From DAMCZI01 sp032095175 (GTDB lineage Bacteria > Bacillota > Clostridia > Clostridiales > Caloramatoraceae), in the NCBI GenBank assembly GCA_032095175.1, contig DAMCZI010000024.1, positions 12,798-76,797 on the forward strand: a stretch of DNA of 64,000 nucleotides. The letters run 5' to 3'. The notes under the pieces were generated by a model. It was given only the letters and a program-made list of their open reading frames with translations. It ran no database searches and was not told the origin of the DNA. Position 1 is the first letter of the stretch, and each line of letters starts with the position of its first letter. Shown piece after piece: positions 8,401 to 17,304 of this stretch. Made by a program: the position numbers and the translations under genes.

Positions 8401-8435
8401 AAAAAGCAAGGCTTTTTGAAAGGACTTGCTTTTTA
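8401..8435. terminator. Bidirectional terminator-like hairpin
   Basis: AAAAAGCAAG pairs with CTTGCTTTTT across a 14-nt loop, giving A and T runs on both sides. Confidence 0.7.
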
Positions 8436-8569
8436 TAATGGCTATAAAAGAATTATCTTTGATAAATATCTTGTAGACAATAGTGTAAAATGATAAACTA
8501 TTATAAGTAAAATAAAAAAATGTTTAAAATCCAGTTAAATACTCAATAATTAATAAGAGGGGTTGCCTT

Positions 8570-8836
8570 ATGGTTTACCAATCAAAAAGAAATGGGCTAA
8601 CATTATTCTTTTTGGTTCTTGTATGTGGGCTTATAGGTGGAATATTAGGTGAAATACTTGGAGAAAAAGTTATTGCACTTTCATTTTTAAGAAAGTATTT
8701 CTCAATAGGTCTCACAAAGCCACTTTACTTGGACTTAAAGATTATGACATTAACCCTTGGATTTGAACTAAAGGTAAATATTTTATCGCTTTTAGGAATA
8801 GTCAGTGGTTATTTAATTTATAGAAAAATTAAATAA
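8570..8836 (+). CDS. Small membrane protein, DUF4321 family
   Basis: 88 residues with two hydrophobic segments (about 11-32, FFLVLVCGLIGGILGEILGE, and 66-84). The glycine- and glutamate-containing first segment and the position just before maf-radC-mreB fit the DUF4321 family of clostridia, whose function is unknown. The linkage suggests a role in the envelope or cell shape; this is inference. The ribosome binding site is AGAGGGG. Confidence 0.75.
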   Translation: MVYQSKRNGLTLFFLVLVCGLIGGILGEILGEKVIALSFLRKYFSIGLTKPLYLDLKIMTLTLGFELKVNILSLLGIVSGYLIYRKIK

Positions 8837-8856
8837 TATAAAATAATGGCTATAAT

Positions 8857-8970
8857 ATATATAAATCAATAATTCTATTACATTCTGCCTTTTCAAACAT
8901 CCTAGAGTCGAACCAATTTGGCAGGGCTGTTTGAAAAGGCAGAATGTAAAGAATTTTACGATTTATATTT
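8857..8970. repeat. Core hairpin element, copy E
   Basis: A long stem TTACATTCTGCCTTTTCAAAC / GTTTGAAAAGGCAGAATGTAA encloses an asymmetric centre TAGAGTCGAACCAATTTGGC. Looser pairing extends outward through AATTCT and ATAAATC. It matches copy F at 47.4 kb and the centre of the large palindromes at 32.1 and 63.7 kb. It lies between DUF4321 and maf. Confidence 0.85.
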
Positions 8971-8991
8971 AGTACTAAAGGAGAATTTGTA

Positions 8992-9579
8992 ATGGGGAAG
9001 ATAATTCTTGCATCATCCTCGCCTAGAAGAAATACGATTTTAAAAAACCTTGGAATGAAATTTGAAGTAATCCCATCAAAATGTGATGAATCAGCTCCAA
9101 ATATTCCTCCTGAGGAAATGGTATGTTATATTGCAAAGAAAAAGGCAATGGATGTAAAAAACAGGTGCTCAAGAGAAGATGTTATAATTGCTGCCGATAC
9201 GGTGGTTTCTATTGATAACAAAATTATTGGAAAGCCCCAAAATAAGCAGGAGGCCTTTGATACCTTAAGAAATTTAAGTGGTAGAGAGCATAAGGTTATA
9301 ACAGGAATTTGCATAATGTGTGAAGATTCCAATGTATGTTACCAGGGTTTCGAGGTTACTAAAGTCTTCTTTAAATCTCTTTCTGATGAAGAAATATGGG
9401 ATTACATAAATACAAGTGAACCTTTAGATAAAGCTGGTTCATATGGCATTCAAGGATTTGGAGGGTTATTTGTTGAAAAAATTGATGGATGCTATTATAA
9501 TGTTGTAGGACTGCCTATTAAAATTATTTATAAAGTTTTCAGGGAGATGGGGATTAATTTGTTAAAAGAGGAAGTGTAG
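8992..9579 (+). CDS. maf: Maf-family nucleotide pyrophosphatase
   Basis: 195 residues, the normal length for Maf. The N-terminal signature SSSPRR is at residues 7-12, and AADTVV and GKP follow in the usual order. The family hydrolyses dTTP, UTP and modified nucleotides to monophosphates, removing non-canonical substrates, and has been tied to division and septum control in Bacillus. The gene is 1 bp from radC, matching the classic maf-radC-mreB-mreC-mreD-min order. Confidence 0.93.
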   Translation: MGKIILASSSPRRNTILKNLGMKFEVIPSKCDESAPNIPPEEMVCYIAKKKAMDVKNRCSREDVIIAADTVVSIDNKIIGKPQNKQEAFDTLRNLSGREHKVITGICIMCEDSNVCYQGFEVTKVFFKSLSDEEIWDYINTSEPLDKAGSYGIQGFGGLFVEKIDGCYYNVVGLPIKIIYKVFREMGINLLKEEV

Positions 9580-9580
9580 T

Positions 9581-10270
9581 ATGAAAGACAATAACCTTAG
9601 AATCAAAGATATCCCCACTGAGGAGAGGCCTAGGGAAAGATTACTAAAGTATGGTCCTGAGGCACTTTCTAACACTGAACTACTTGCTGTGATAATAAGA
9701 ACAGGTACAAAATCTGAAAATGCTTTAGGCATTGCCAGTAGAATAATATGCCAAAAGGATGGACTTAGTTTCCTTGCTAATTGTACAATACAAGAATTAG
9801 GGCAGGTTAATGGCATAGGATGTGCCAAATCTGCACAAATAAAGGCAGCAGTAGAATTGGGCAGGAGATTAAAAAATTACAGAAGGGATAATTCAATTAA
9901 AATAAATTCTCCCCTTGATGCAGCAGATATGATTATGGAGGAAATGAGACATTTAAGAAAAGAACACCTTAGGGTAATATTCTTAAATACAAAGAATGTT
10001 GTAATAGATGTCAAGGATTTATCTATTGGAAGTTTGAATGCATCTGTTGTCCATCCACGAGAAATTTTTTCGGAGGCTATAAGAAAGAGCAGTGCTTCTA
10101 TTATTGTATGTCATAATCATCCTTCTGGAGATCCTACTCAGAGCCAGGAAGATATAAATATAACAAAAAGGCTTTATGAGGTGGGTAAAATAATTGGGAT
10201 AGAACTGCTTGATCATATAATTATTGGAGACAACTGCTATGTAAGTTTGAAGGAAAAAGGAATTTTGTGA
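9581..10270 (+). CDS. radC: RadC-family JAMM protein
   Basis: 229 residues. An N-terminal helix-hairpin-helix-like part (ELLAVIIRTGTKSENALGIA, VNGIGCAKSAQIKAAVELG) is followed by the JAMM/MPN+ domain with the metal motif HNHPSGDPTQSQED (first His about residue 178). Despite its name, a role in DNA repair is not established; the domain is predicted to be a zinc metallo-hydrolase. It starts 1 bp after maf and is probably co-transcribed with it. Confidence 0.93.
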   Translation: MKDNNLRIKDIPTEERPRERLLKYGPEALSNTELLAVIIRTGTKSENALGIASRIICQKDGLSFLANCTIQELGQVNGIGCAKSAQIKAAVELGRRLKNYRRDNSIKINSPLDAADMIMEEMRHLRKEHLRVIFLNTKNVVIDVKDLSIGSLNASVVHPREIFSEAIRKSSASIIVCHNHPSGDPTQSQEDINITKRLYEVGKIIGIELLDHIIIGDNCYVSLKEKGIL

Positions 10271-10301
10271 AGATTAAACATAAAACGAAGGGAGCAATAA
10301 T

Positions 10302-11345
10302 ATGTCATTGTTTGGATTTTCAAAGGATATGGGTATCGATTTAGGTACAGCAAACACTCTTATATATCTTAGAGGAAAAGGAATAATACTGAGGGAACCA
10401 TCAGTTGTTGCTATAAGAAATGATAGTACAAAGCAGGTACTTGCAGTTGGTGATGAGGCAAAGGAAATGATAGGAAGAACTCCTGGAAACATTGTTGCCA
10501 TCAGACCAATGAAGGATGGAGTAATTGCAGATTTTGATATTACTCAAACTATGCTTAAAATGTTCATAAGAAAAGTAGCAAGCAGCAATTCAATGTTTAG
10601 ATTAAACCCAAGGATTGTTGTATGTTTCCCATCAGGAGTTACAGAGGTTGAAAGAAGAGCAATAGAGGAAGCTACAAAGCAGGCAGGAGCAAGAGAGGTT
10701 TACCTTATGGAGGAACCTATGGCAGCAGCTGTTGGAGCAGGACTTCCTGTAAATGAACCTACTGGAAGCATGGTTGTAGACATCGGTGGAGGAACAACTG
10801 AGGTTGCAGTTATTTCCCTTGGAGGAATTGTAACAAGCAGATCCTTAAGAGTTGCAGGTGATGAACTTGATCAATCAATAGTATCCTATATAAAGAGGGA
10901 ATATAATTTGATGATAGGTGAAAGAACTGCTGAGCAGGTTAAAATAGAAATTGGCTCTGCATTCCCTTGCGATGAGGAACAAACGATGAATATAAAGGGA
11001 AGAGATTTAATCAGCGGTCTTCCAAAGATAATCTCTGTATCCTCAGAAGAAATCAGGGAAGCATTAAGTGAACCTGTATCATCAATAATAGAAGCAATAA
11101 AATCAACATTAGAGAAGACTCCACCTGAACTTGCAGCAGACATAATGGATAAGGGAATTATGCTAACTGGTGGTGGAGCTATGCTAAATGGTATGGATAG
11201 CTTAATAAACAAAGAAACTCATATGCCAGTACACATTGCAGAAAATGCTTTAGATTGTGTTGCAATTGGAGCAGGTAGAGCACTCGAGCAGATTGATAAG
11301 CTGGGTACATCAAGAGGATATGGACTTCCCCAAAGATCTAAATAG
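10302..11345 (+). CDS. mreB: Rod-shape determining protein MreB
   Basis: An actin-like ATPase of 347 residues that forms membrane-associated filaments and guides lateral wall synthesis. Seen are the phosphate-1 motif DLGTANTLIY (about 12-21), phosphate-2 VVDIGGGTTEVAV (near 159-171) and the adenosine motif LTGGGAMLNG (about 289-298). The N-terminal MSLFGFSKD is the short amphipathic start typical of MreB. First gene of mreB-mreC-mreD-mrdA. The ribosome binding site is GAAGGGAG. Confidence 0.97.
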   Translation: MSLFGFSKDMGIDLGTANTLIYLRGKGIILREPSVVAIRNDSTKQVLAVGDEAKEMIGRTPGNIVAIRPMKDGVIADFDITQTMLKMFIRKVASSNSMFRLNPRIVVCFPSGVTEVERRAIEEATKQAGAREVYLMEEPMAAAVGAGLPVNEPTGSMVVDIGGGTTEVAVISLGGIVTSRSLRVAGDELDQSIVSYIKREYNLMIGERTAEQVKIEIGSAFPCDEEQTMNIKGRDLISGLPKIISVSSEEIREALSEPVSSIIEAIKSTLEKTPPELAADIMDKGIMLTGGGAMLNGMDSLINKETHMPVHIAENALDCVAIGAGRALEQIDKLGTSRGYGLPQRSK

Positions 11346-11359
11346 GAGGAAGGGATTTC

Positions 11360-12193
11360 ATGGATTTTCTAAAGAACAAGTTACTGACAATAGTGCTTGT
11401 TCTTTGTCTTGCATTTACGATATTTATAGGTGTAACAGCTGGAAGAAAGGGAAACACAGGGGGGATACAGGAGATAATCAATTCAACTGTGGCTCCAGTT
11501 GAAAAGTTCGTCTATTCTGCGGGACAAAGAATAGGTAATATCTTTTACTTTGTAAAATCAATATCTACAACAAGAAAAGAAAACATAAAGCTAAAGTCTG
11601 AAGTCGATAAGCTAAATCAAAAGGTAATCGATTATGACAGATACAAAAGAGAAAATGAAGAACTTGCCAGAATGCTTGAGTTTAAAAACGCCCATCCTCA
11701 ATTAAAGCTTAAGGGAGCTAATGTTGTTGGAAGAGTAGGAGAAAATTGGTTCAACATGATTTTACTTGATGCAGGTGAAGCAGATGGCATTAAAAAGGGG
11801 CAGTATGTAATAACAAGTCAAGGACTAGTAGGACAAGTTTTTGAAGCAAACAAAAATACATCAAAGGTTATAACTATAATTGATGACAAGGCAAATATAC
11901 CAGTTAAGATATCATCAACTGGTGATGAAGGTATGTTAAAGGGGGTAGGTGCAGGGATTAAAGAAAGCCAATGCAAAATAAACTTTCTTCCAATAGATAC
12001 TAAAACTGCTGTTGGGGATCCTGTTGTTACTTCAAATATGTTAAGTGATAGCGAAACTCCGATACCTGCTGATATACTTGTAGGTTTTATTGAAAGAATT
12101 GACGATGAAAAGCCTAATTTGATAAAAGCTGCTTATGTGAAACCAGTGGTGGATTTTTCAAGAATTGAAAAGGTTCTTGTAATTATACAGTAA
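11360..12193 (+). CDS. mreC: Rod-shape determining protein MreC
   Basis: 277 residues: a short cytoplasmic N-terminus, one membrane segment (about 8-27), a coiled coil (about 65-110, with KSEVDKLNQKVIDYDRYKRENEEL) and a beta-rich periplasm-facing domain with GRVGENWFNMILLDAG and GQYVITSQGLVGQVF. MreC links MreB and MreD to PBP2 and RodA outside the membrane. It is in the same operon, 14 bp after mreB. Confidence 0.95.
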   Translation: MDFLKNKLLTIVLVLCLAFTIFIGVTAGRKGNTGGIQEIINSTVAPVEKFVYSAGQRIGNIFYFVKSISTTRKENIKLKSEVDKLNQKVIDYDRYKRENEELARMLEFKNAHPQLKLKGANVVGRVGENWFNMILLDAGEADGIKKGQYVITSQGLVGQVFEANKNTSKVITIIDDKANIPVKISSTGDEGMLKGVGAGIKESQCKINFLPIDTKTAVGDPVVTSNMLSDSETPIPADILVGFIERIDDEKPNLIKAAYVKPVVDFSRIEKVLVIIQ

Positions 12194-12207
12194 AGGGGTA
12201 ATATAAG

Positions 12208-12714
12208 ATGAAAAGATTCCTTTTACTTTTTATGGTGTCACTATTGCTTGTTATTTTACAACAGTCGATTTTCTCTGGTATAAGCATTTTTGGAGTAACC
12301 TTTGATATAGTATTTGTATATATAGTTTGTTATTCAATAGTAAGAGATGAAGTTGAAAGTGTAGTTGTGGCATTGGTAACAGGCATTCTGCGTGATGCGT
12401 TCTTTCCAGCTGTATTTGGTATGAATACAGTATTATATATTCTTGTAGCATACTCGATAGGCTTTCTTCAAAAAAGGATATATAAGGATTCTACAGTTAT
12501 ACCAATGTTTTTTACATTTGCTGCTACTTGTATTAAGGGGATAGTTTATTTTTGCTACTTCTATATTGTGTCATATAAATTTAATTTTTCTTATCACATG
12601 ACGGGTGTAGTATTATTAGAGAGTTTATTTAATTCTCTAATAAGCATTATTATTTTTAGAATGGTAAAGAGAATGGATTCCATAAATGTTCTTAAGCAAG
12701 AATGGAAATTTTAG
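12208..12714 (+). CDS. mreD: Rod-shape determining protein MreD
   Basis: 168 residues with five or six predicted membrane segments and hardly any soluble part (LLLFMVSLLLVILQQSIF at the N-terminus, GILRDAFFPAVFGMNTVLYI in the middle). This length, topology and position after mreC are characteristic of MreD, the integral membrane partner of the elongation complex. Its 3' end is just before the start of mrdA. Confidence 0.92.
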   Translation: MKRFLLLFMVSLLLVILQQSIFSGISIFGVTFDIVFVYIVCYSIVRDEVESVVVALVTGILRDAFFPAVFGMNTVLYILVAYSIGFLQKRIYKDSTVIPMFFTFAATCIKGIVYFCYFYIVSYKFNFSYHMTGVVLLESLFNSLISIIIFRMVKRMDSINVLKQEWKF

Positions 12715-12728
12715 ATAGGGTGGTATGT

Positions 12729-15218
12729 ATGAAAAAAAAGTTTACAAGAGTTACAGCGTTTACTATAATAGTAGCGTTTATATTTGTCTTGCTATCTACC
12801 AGGCTCTTTTATCTACAGATAGTAAATGGAGATTATTATAGAAGCATTGCAGAAGCAAATGCTGAAAGGGAAATAGTTGACCTTGCACCTAGAGGAGAGT
12901 TATTGGATAGAAACGGCAAGAAGATAGCAACAAATATACAGACCTATAATATAACATATGGATTGTCTCAGAAGAAAAGAAGTAGTGAGGAAACAAATAA
13001 AACTATAATAGAAACAATCAATATTATAACAAAAAATGGTGATTCAGATAAGCTTAATATAAAGTCGTTTCCTATAAGCTATGATGAAAAATTAAATAAG
13101 TTCGATTTTCAATTTAATACTAGCGATCCGGAGATAATTGACAAACAAGCAAAGGCATTTAAAAAGGAAAAAGATTTAGATGAAAATTTGAATGCAAAGG
13201 ATACCTTTATGGCCCTTGCAAAAAAATATGAATTGCTTGGTGAAAAAGGGGAAAATAAATATAATATATCATTATCTACTCTTCACAAGGCATTAGCCGT
13301 AAGGCAATCATTAGGAGGACTTGCATATAAACAATATCAGGTTGTATATATTGCAAATAATGTTAGTAAAAAGACTGCATTTGAAGTACAGTATAGAAAT
13401 TCAGAGATGCCTGGAATAATGTGGGAAGTTTCACCGATGAGATCTTATCCATATAAAGAAGTAGGTTCTAACTTTATTGGGTATCTTGGAAAGATAAGCA
13501 GCAAGACAGAGGATTATACCAATATGGGCTATGATGTAAGTAGAGAGCTTATTGGTAAGGATGGCTTGGAAGGAGTACTTGAGAATAACAGAGAGTTAAA
13601 CGTACAGCTAAGAGGAGAGCCTGGAATCAAGTATGTAAATGTAGATAAATTCGGAAGAGTATTGAAGGAGACATCTTGGAGAGATGCTATTCCAGGTGAT
13701 ACTGTAGTAACTACCATCGATATGGACCTTCAAGCAGCTTCTGAAAAAGCATTTGATCAAATGATGCAGGATATAAGAGATGGAAAGTATGGTGGGAGAG
13801 AAAGATATCCCAATGCAAATAGAGGTGCTATGGTTGTATTGGATGTAAATACAGGAGAAATATTGGCACTTGTCAGCAGACCTGGATATGACCCTAATCT
13901 ATTTGCGGAAACAGGAGGAATTAAGGATCCTGAGGTTTATAAAAAACTATTCTTACCGGATGTTAAAGATCCGAGTGATGCTATTCCAAAACCTATGCTA
14001 AACTATGCAACAAAGGGAACAGCGCCTCCTGGATCAACCTTTAAGCCATTTAGTGCTATTGCAGGACTTCAAGAGGGAGTTATTACACCACAGACAGTAA
14101 TTAGGGACCTTGGGGTATATTCAGTAATAAAGGGGTTTAATGGAAAGTGTTGGATTTTTGATGAAGGTAAAGGAACCCATGGATCAGTAAACGTTGCCAA
14201 GGCACTTCAGGTTTCATGTAACTATTATTTCTATGAGGTTGGCAGAAGGCTTGGTTATGAAAAAATTGCTGAATGGGCATGGAAGTTTGGAATTGGAAGA
14301 GATCCAAAGACAAATGAAAAGGCATCTACCGGTATTGAGATAGATGAAAGAACAGGAACTGTTGGAACTCCAAAGGGATATAAATTAATGAACATCAGCG
14401 GTAAGATGAAAAAAATAGTTGAAAAACTTCAGAATACAAAATATGGTGGATATACATTAACCGAAGGGGTTGAAGACTATAACATTCTTAAACAAATGCT
14501 TATGGATGGAGTGGTTGATGAAAAAACAGTATATGATAATCTAGAGAAAATAGGAATAACTAATTCTAAGGCAAAAAAATATATTAGAGGTGAAATTAAG
14601 AACTTTAATACAGAATCCTCAAGGCCAGGAGATTCGCTTATAACAGCTATAGGACAGGGATCCACAGCTTTAACGCCTCTTCAGATGGCTCAGTATTTAG
14701 GAACCCTAATAAATGGTGGAACAAGATATAAGGCACACCTTGTAAAAAAGGTTTTAAATCCTGATGGAACTGTAAAAAAGGAATTTCAGCCTGAAGTCAT
14801 GACAAAGCTTAATTTAAAGCAGGAATACATTGATGTAATAAAGGAAGGTATGAAAAAGGTTACTGAGGAGGGTGGTACAGCTTCAGTTGTATTTAGAAAT
14901 TATCCTGTAGAAACAGGAGGTAAAACTGGAACTGCTCAGTTTGGTAAAAATCAAGCAAGTGTTGGTAGAGCTGCATATGGTTGGTTCTTAGGATTTGCTC
15001 CTTATGACAAACCTCAGATAGCTATAGCTGCAGTGGTTTATGATGGAGGACATGGAAACTATGTTGCCAGAGCTGTAAAGGCTGCATATGATGAGTATTT
15101 TAAATTAAACAAACAGCAGCCAGCACAAAATCAGCAGCAGAATTCAGCAACCATACCAACAAATGGCCAGGTAAATACCAATACACAAAACACTACTCAG
15201 CAAAAACAACCTAGATAA
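12729..15218 (+). CDS. mrdA: Penicillin-binding protein 2 (elongation transpeptidase)
   Basis: Class B PBP of 829 residues that cross-links peptidoglycan in the elongation complex with RodA. One N-terminal membrane segment, a dimerisation domain with RGELLDRNG, then the transpeptidase domain with S436 in GSTFK, SCN at 496-498 and KTGTAQF at 732. Between the SCN motif and the GQGS segment lie about 70 residues more than in typical PBP2, a helical insert around 565-635. The C-terminus is a Gln/Asn/Thr-rich tail. ATG 12729, just after GGGTGG, is preferred to an in-frame ATG inside mreD. Confidence 0.93.
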   Translation: MKKKFTRVTAFTIIVAFIFVLLSTRLFYLQIVNGDYYRSIAEANAEREIVDLAPRGELLDRNGKKIATNIQTYNITYGLSQKKRSSEETNKTIIETINIITKNGDSDKLNIKSFPISYDEKLNKFDFQFNTSDPEIIDKQAKAFKKEKDLDENLNAKDTFMALAKKYELLGEKGENKYNISLSTLHKALAVRQSLGGLAYKQYQVVYIANNVSKKTAFEVQYRNSEMPGIMWEVSPMRSYPYKEVGSNFIGYLGKISSKTEDYTNMGYDVSRELIGKDGLEGVLENNRELNVQLRGEPGIKYVNVDKFGRVLKETSWRDAIPGDTVVTTIDMDLQAASEKAFDQMMQDIRDGKYGGRERYPNANRGAMVVLDVNTGEILALVSRPGYDPNLFAETGGIKDPEVYKKLFLPDVKDPSDAIPKPMLNYATKGTAPPGSTFKPFSAIAGLQEGVITPQTVIRDLGVYSVIKGFNGKCWIFDEGKGTHGSVNVAKALQVSCNYYFYEVGRRLGYEKIAEWAWKFGIGRDPKTNEKASTGIEIDERTGTVGTPKGYKLMNISGKMKKIVEKLQNTKYGGYTLTEGVEDYNILKQMLMDGVVDEKTVYDNLEKIGITNSKAKKYIRGEIKNFNTESSRPGDSLITAIGQGSTALTPLQMAQYLGTLINGGTRYKAHLVKKVLNPDGTVKKEFQPEVMTKLNLKQEYIDVIKEGMKKVTEEGGTASVVFRNYPVETGGKTGTAQFGKNQASVGRAAYGWFLGFAPYDKPQIAIAAVVYDGGHGNYVARAVKAAYDEYFKLNKQQPAQNQQQNSATIPTNGQVNTNTQNTTQQKQPR

Positions 15219-15236
15219 ATTAGAAATATATTTTAA

Positions 15237-15268
15237 TTAAAGGGCTATGCATAAGCATAGCTCTTTAA
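15237..15268 (+). terminator. Terminator of the mre operon
   Basis: TTAAAGGGCTATGC pairs with GCATAGCTCTTTAA around an ATAA loop (one G-U pair). The T run is poor. Confidence 0.7.
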
Positions 15269-15323
15269 AAATACTGCTTTTTAGGTGGTAAAACTTCGAA
15301 AAGTCACTATAATTTATAATTTG

Positions 15324-15330
15324 TGTCGAA
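15324..15330 (+). promoter_or_regulatory. Possible Spo0A box upstream of minC
   Basis: TGTCGAA, the core of the Spo0A binding site, occurs once in the 250-bp gap before minC, near AT-rich promoter-like sequence. A 7-mer can occur by chance, so this is only a candidate. Confidence 0.2.
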
Positions 15331-15469
15331 AATTAAATTAAACTATATTTTTTTCTAGAACTATGTATGTTAAAATTAAATAATAAAGTGCAAATAATTA
15401 TCTTTGAAAGAAGGAAAAACAAAGGTTTTGAAGAATAATAAAAATGTGAGTTGTTTTTGGAGGTAAGCA

Positions 15470-16093
15470 ATGGACTATGTTACAATAAAGGGTAGTAAGG
15501 ATGGTTTAATTGCCTATGTTAATTCTAAAGACTATGATTCTGTAAAAAATGAGCTTATGGAGAAAGTAAAAGCTTCAGGGGGCTTTTTTACAGGCTGTAA
15601 ACTATCAATAATTGATAAAGATACGATAATTTCTGAGGAGAGGTATGGGGAATTAAAGGGTATCCTGAAGGAACTGTATAATATAGACCTTAAATATGAT
15701 TTTAATGGTTTTGAAGAAAAAAAAGATAGAATGTTTAAAAACATCTATGAAGGTAGGACTAAGTTTATAAAAAACACTATTAGATCTGGTCAAAAAATAA
15801 CTTATAATGGCAACATTGTCGTAATTGGAGATGTTAACTCTGGAGCAGAGTTAATAGCTTCAGGTAACATTGTTGTGCTTGGAGTATTGAGGGGAATTGC
15901 TCATGCTGGAAGCAGCGGTAATAAAAAAGCATTTATAGCTTCCTACATAATGCAGCCTTCTATTTTAAGGATTGCAGATTCTATTGTAAGAGCACCTGAT
16001 GAAAATTATGAAAAACCAAGTACTCCGGAAATTGCACTTGTTAAGGATGACACAATAATAGTGGAACCTTATTTGCCTAATAAATTTGTTTAG
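15470..16093 (+). CDS. minC: Septum site-determining protein MinC
   Basis: 207 residues. The N-terminal half is a FtsZ-inhibiting domain (TIKGSKDGLIAYVNSKDYDS). The C-terminal half is the right-handed beta-helix of MinC, with the rungs NGNIVVIGDVNSGAELIASG and NIVVLGVLRGIAHAGS. MinC prevents FtsZ rings near the poles when recruited by MinD. First gene of minCDE; a GGAGGT site lies just upstream. The 250-bp gap before it holds a terminator and probably the min promoter. Confidence 0.95.
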   Translation: MDYVTIKGSKDGLIAYVNSKDYDSVKNELMEKVKASGGFFTGCKLSIIDKDTIISEERYGELKGILKELYNIDLKYDFNGFEEKKDRMFKNIYEGRTKFIKNTIRSGQKITYNGNIVVIGDVNSGAELIASGNIVVLGVLRGIAHAGSSGNKKAFIASYIMQPSILRIADSIVRAPDENYEKPSTPEIALVKDDTIIVEPYLPNKFV

Positions 16094-16132
16094 AACATAC
16101 AGTAAAAGTTTTATAATATGGAGGGATTGTGT

Positions 16133-16930
16133 ATGGGAACTTCGATTGTTGTTACATCGGGTAAAGGCGGTGTTGGAAAAACTACCACAACAGCAAATAT
16201 TGGTACTGCCCTTGCTTTAGCAGGTAAAAAGGTAGTAATGATTGATGCTGATACTGGTTTAAGAAACCTTGATTTGCACCTTGGACTTGAAAACAGAATA
16301 GTATACAACCTTGTTGATGTTGTTGAAGGAACATGTCGATTAAAACAAGCTCTTATAAAGGATAAAAGATTTGATAGTCTATTTTTGCTTCCAACTGCAC
16401 AAACTAAGGACAAAACAGCAGTGAACCCTCATCAAATGCAAAAAATTGTTGAAGAACTGAAAAATGAATATGATTTTATTATAATAGATTGCCCGGCAGG
16501 AATAGAGCATGGATTTGAAAATGCAGTTGCTGGAGCAGATATGGCGATAGTAGTAACAACTCCAGAGGTTTCAGCAGTTAGAGATGCAGATAGAATAATT
16601 GGAAAACTTGAATCAAAGGGCTTTGATGATCACCAGTTAGTTGTAAATAGAATAAGATTTGAAATGACTAAAAAGGGTGAAATGCTTAATATCGATGATA
16701 TGACTGATATACTTGCTATTAAGCTATTAGGTATTGTTCCAGATGATGAAAAAATAGTTATATCAACTAACAGGGGAGAGCCTGCAGTTCTTGATAATGA
16801 TTCAAAAGCTGGACAAGCATATAGAAATATCGCACAAAGATTGCTTGGAGAAGAAGTACCATATATGAGTATGGAAGAAGAAGAAACTGGATTTATGAGC
16901 ATGCTGAAAAAGCTGTTCTTTAGAAAGTAA
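16133..16930 (+). CDS. minD: Septum site-determining protein MinD
   Basis: A membrane-associated ATPase of 265 residues. The deviant Walker A motif GKGGVGKTTTT (about 10-20) is followed by DADTGLRNLD and the DCPAGIE Walker B region. The C-terminus ends in a short amphipathic helix (FMSMLKKLFFRK) that binds membrane when ATP is bound. The upstream ATG at 16118 overlaps the ribosome binding site GGAGGG, so ATG 16133 is the better start. Confidence 0.96.
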   Translation: MGTSIVVTSGKGGVGKTTTTANIGTALALAGKKVVMIDADTGLRNLDLHLGLENRIVYNLVDVVEGTCRLKQALIKDKRFDSLFLLPTAQTKDKTAVNPHQMQKIVEELKNEYDFIIIDCPAGIEHGFENAVAGADMAIVVTTPEVSAVRDADRIIGKLESKGFDDHQLVVNRIRFEMTKKGEMLNIDDMTDILAIKLLGIVPDDEKIVISTNRGEPAVLDNDSKAGQAYRNIAQRLLGEEVPYMSMEEEETGFMSMLKKLFFRK

Positions 16931-16941
16931 GGAGGGGTACA

Positions 16942-17214
16942 ATGGATTTATTTAAGATTTTCAGTAAGGAACCTCCATCTAAGGATGTTGCAAAGGAAAG
17001 GCTTAAGCTTATACTTATTCACGACAGAGCAAATGTATCACCTCAGTTTTTAGAAATGGTAAAGGGTGATATTATAAGGGTTATATCTGATTATGCAGAA
17101 ATAGACGAGAATGGTTTGGAAATAAAGCTTACAAGGGCTAATGAATGCGGTACTGACGCCCCTGCGCTGGTTGCAAACATTCCTATAAAAAAGATGAAGG
17201 ATATGAAAAGATAA
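16942..17214 (+). CDS. minE: Cell division topological specificity factor MinE
   Basis: 90 residues, the normal size. The N-terminal part carries the MinD-stimulating region (KERLKLILIHDRANVSPQFLE), and the C-terminal part is the dimerising topological domain (EIKLTRANECGTDAPALVANIPI). MinE drives MinD off the membrane. Its presence indicates the oscillating, MinE-type system. 11 bp after minD. Confidence 0.95.
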   Translation: MDLFKIFSKEPPSKDVAKERLKLILIHDRANVSPQFLEMVKGDIIRVISDYAEIDENGLEIKLTRANECGTDAPALVANIPIKKMKDMKR

Positions 17215-17240
17215 GAATTTTATTCTTATCTTTCTTGTTT
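17207..17240 (+). terminator. Terminator of minCDE
   Basis: AAAGATAAGAAT pairs with ATTCTTATCTTT across a 3-nt loop, followed by a T-rich stretch. It overlaps the minE stop codon. Confidence 0.75.
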
Positions 17241-17304
17241 TAATAAACAAAAATATATGTTATAATCAACGTGATAAATACAAAGATTTGTAGGATGTGG
17301 TTAA

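Noticed and set aside
8401..8435. Another member of the dispersed hairpin families
   Set aside because: It has a short stem with A and T runs on both sides and none of the shared arm or loop motifs; an ordinary bidirectional terminator.
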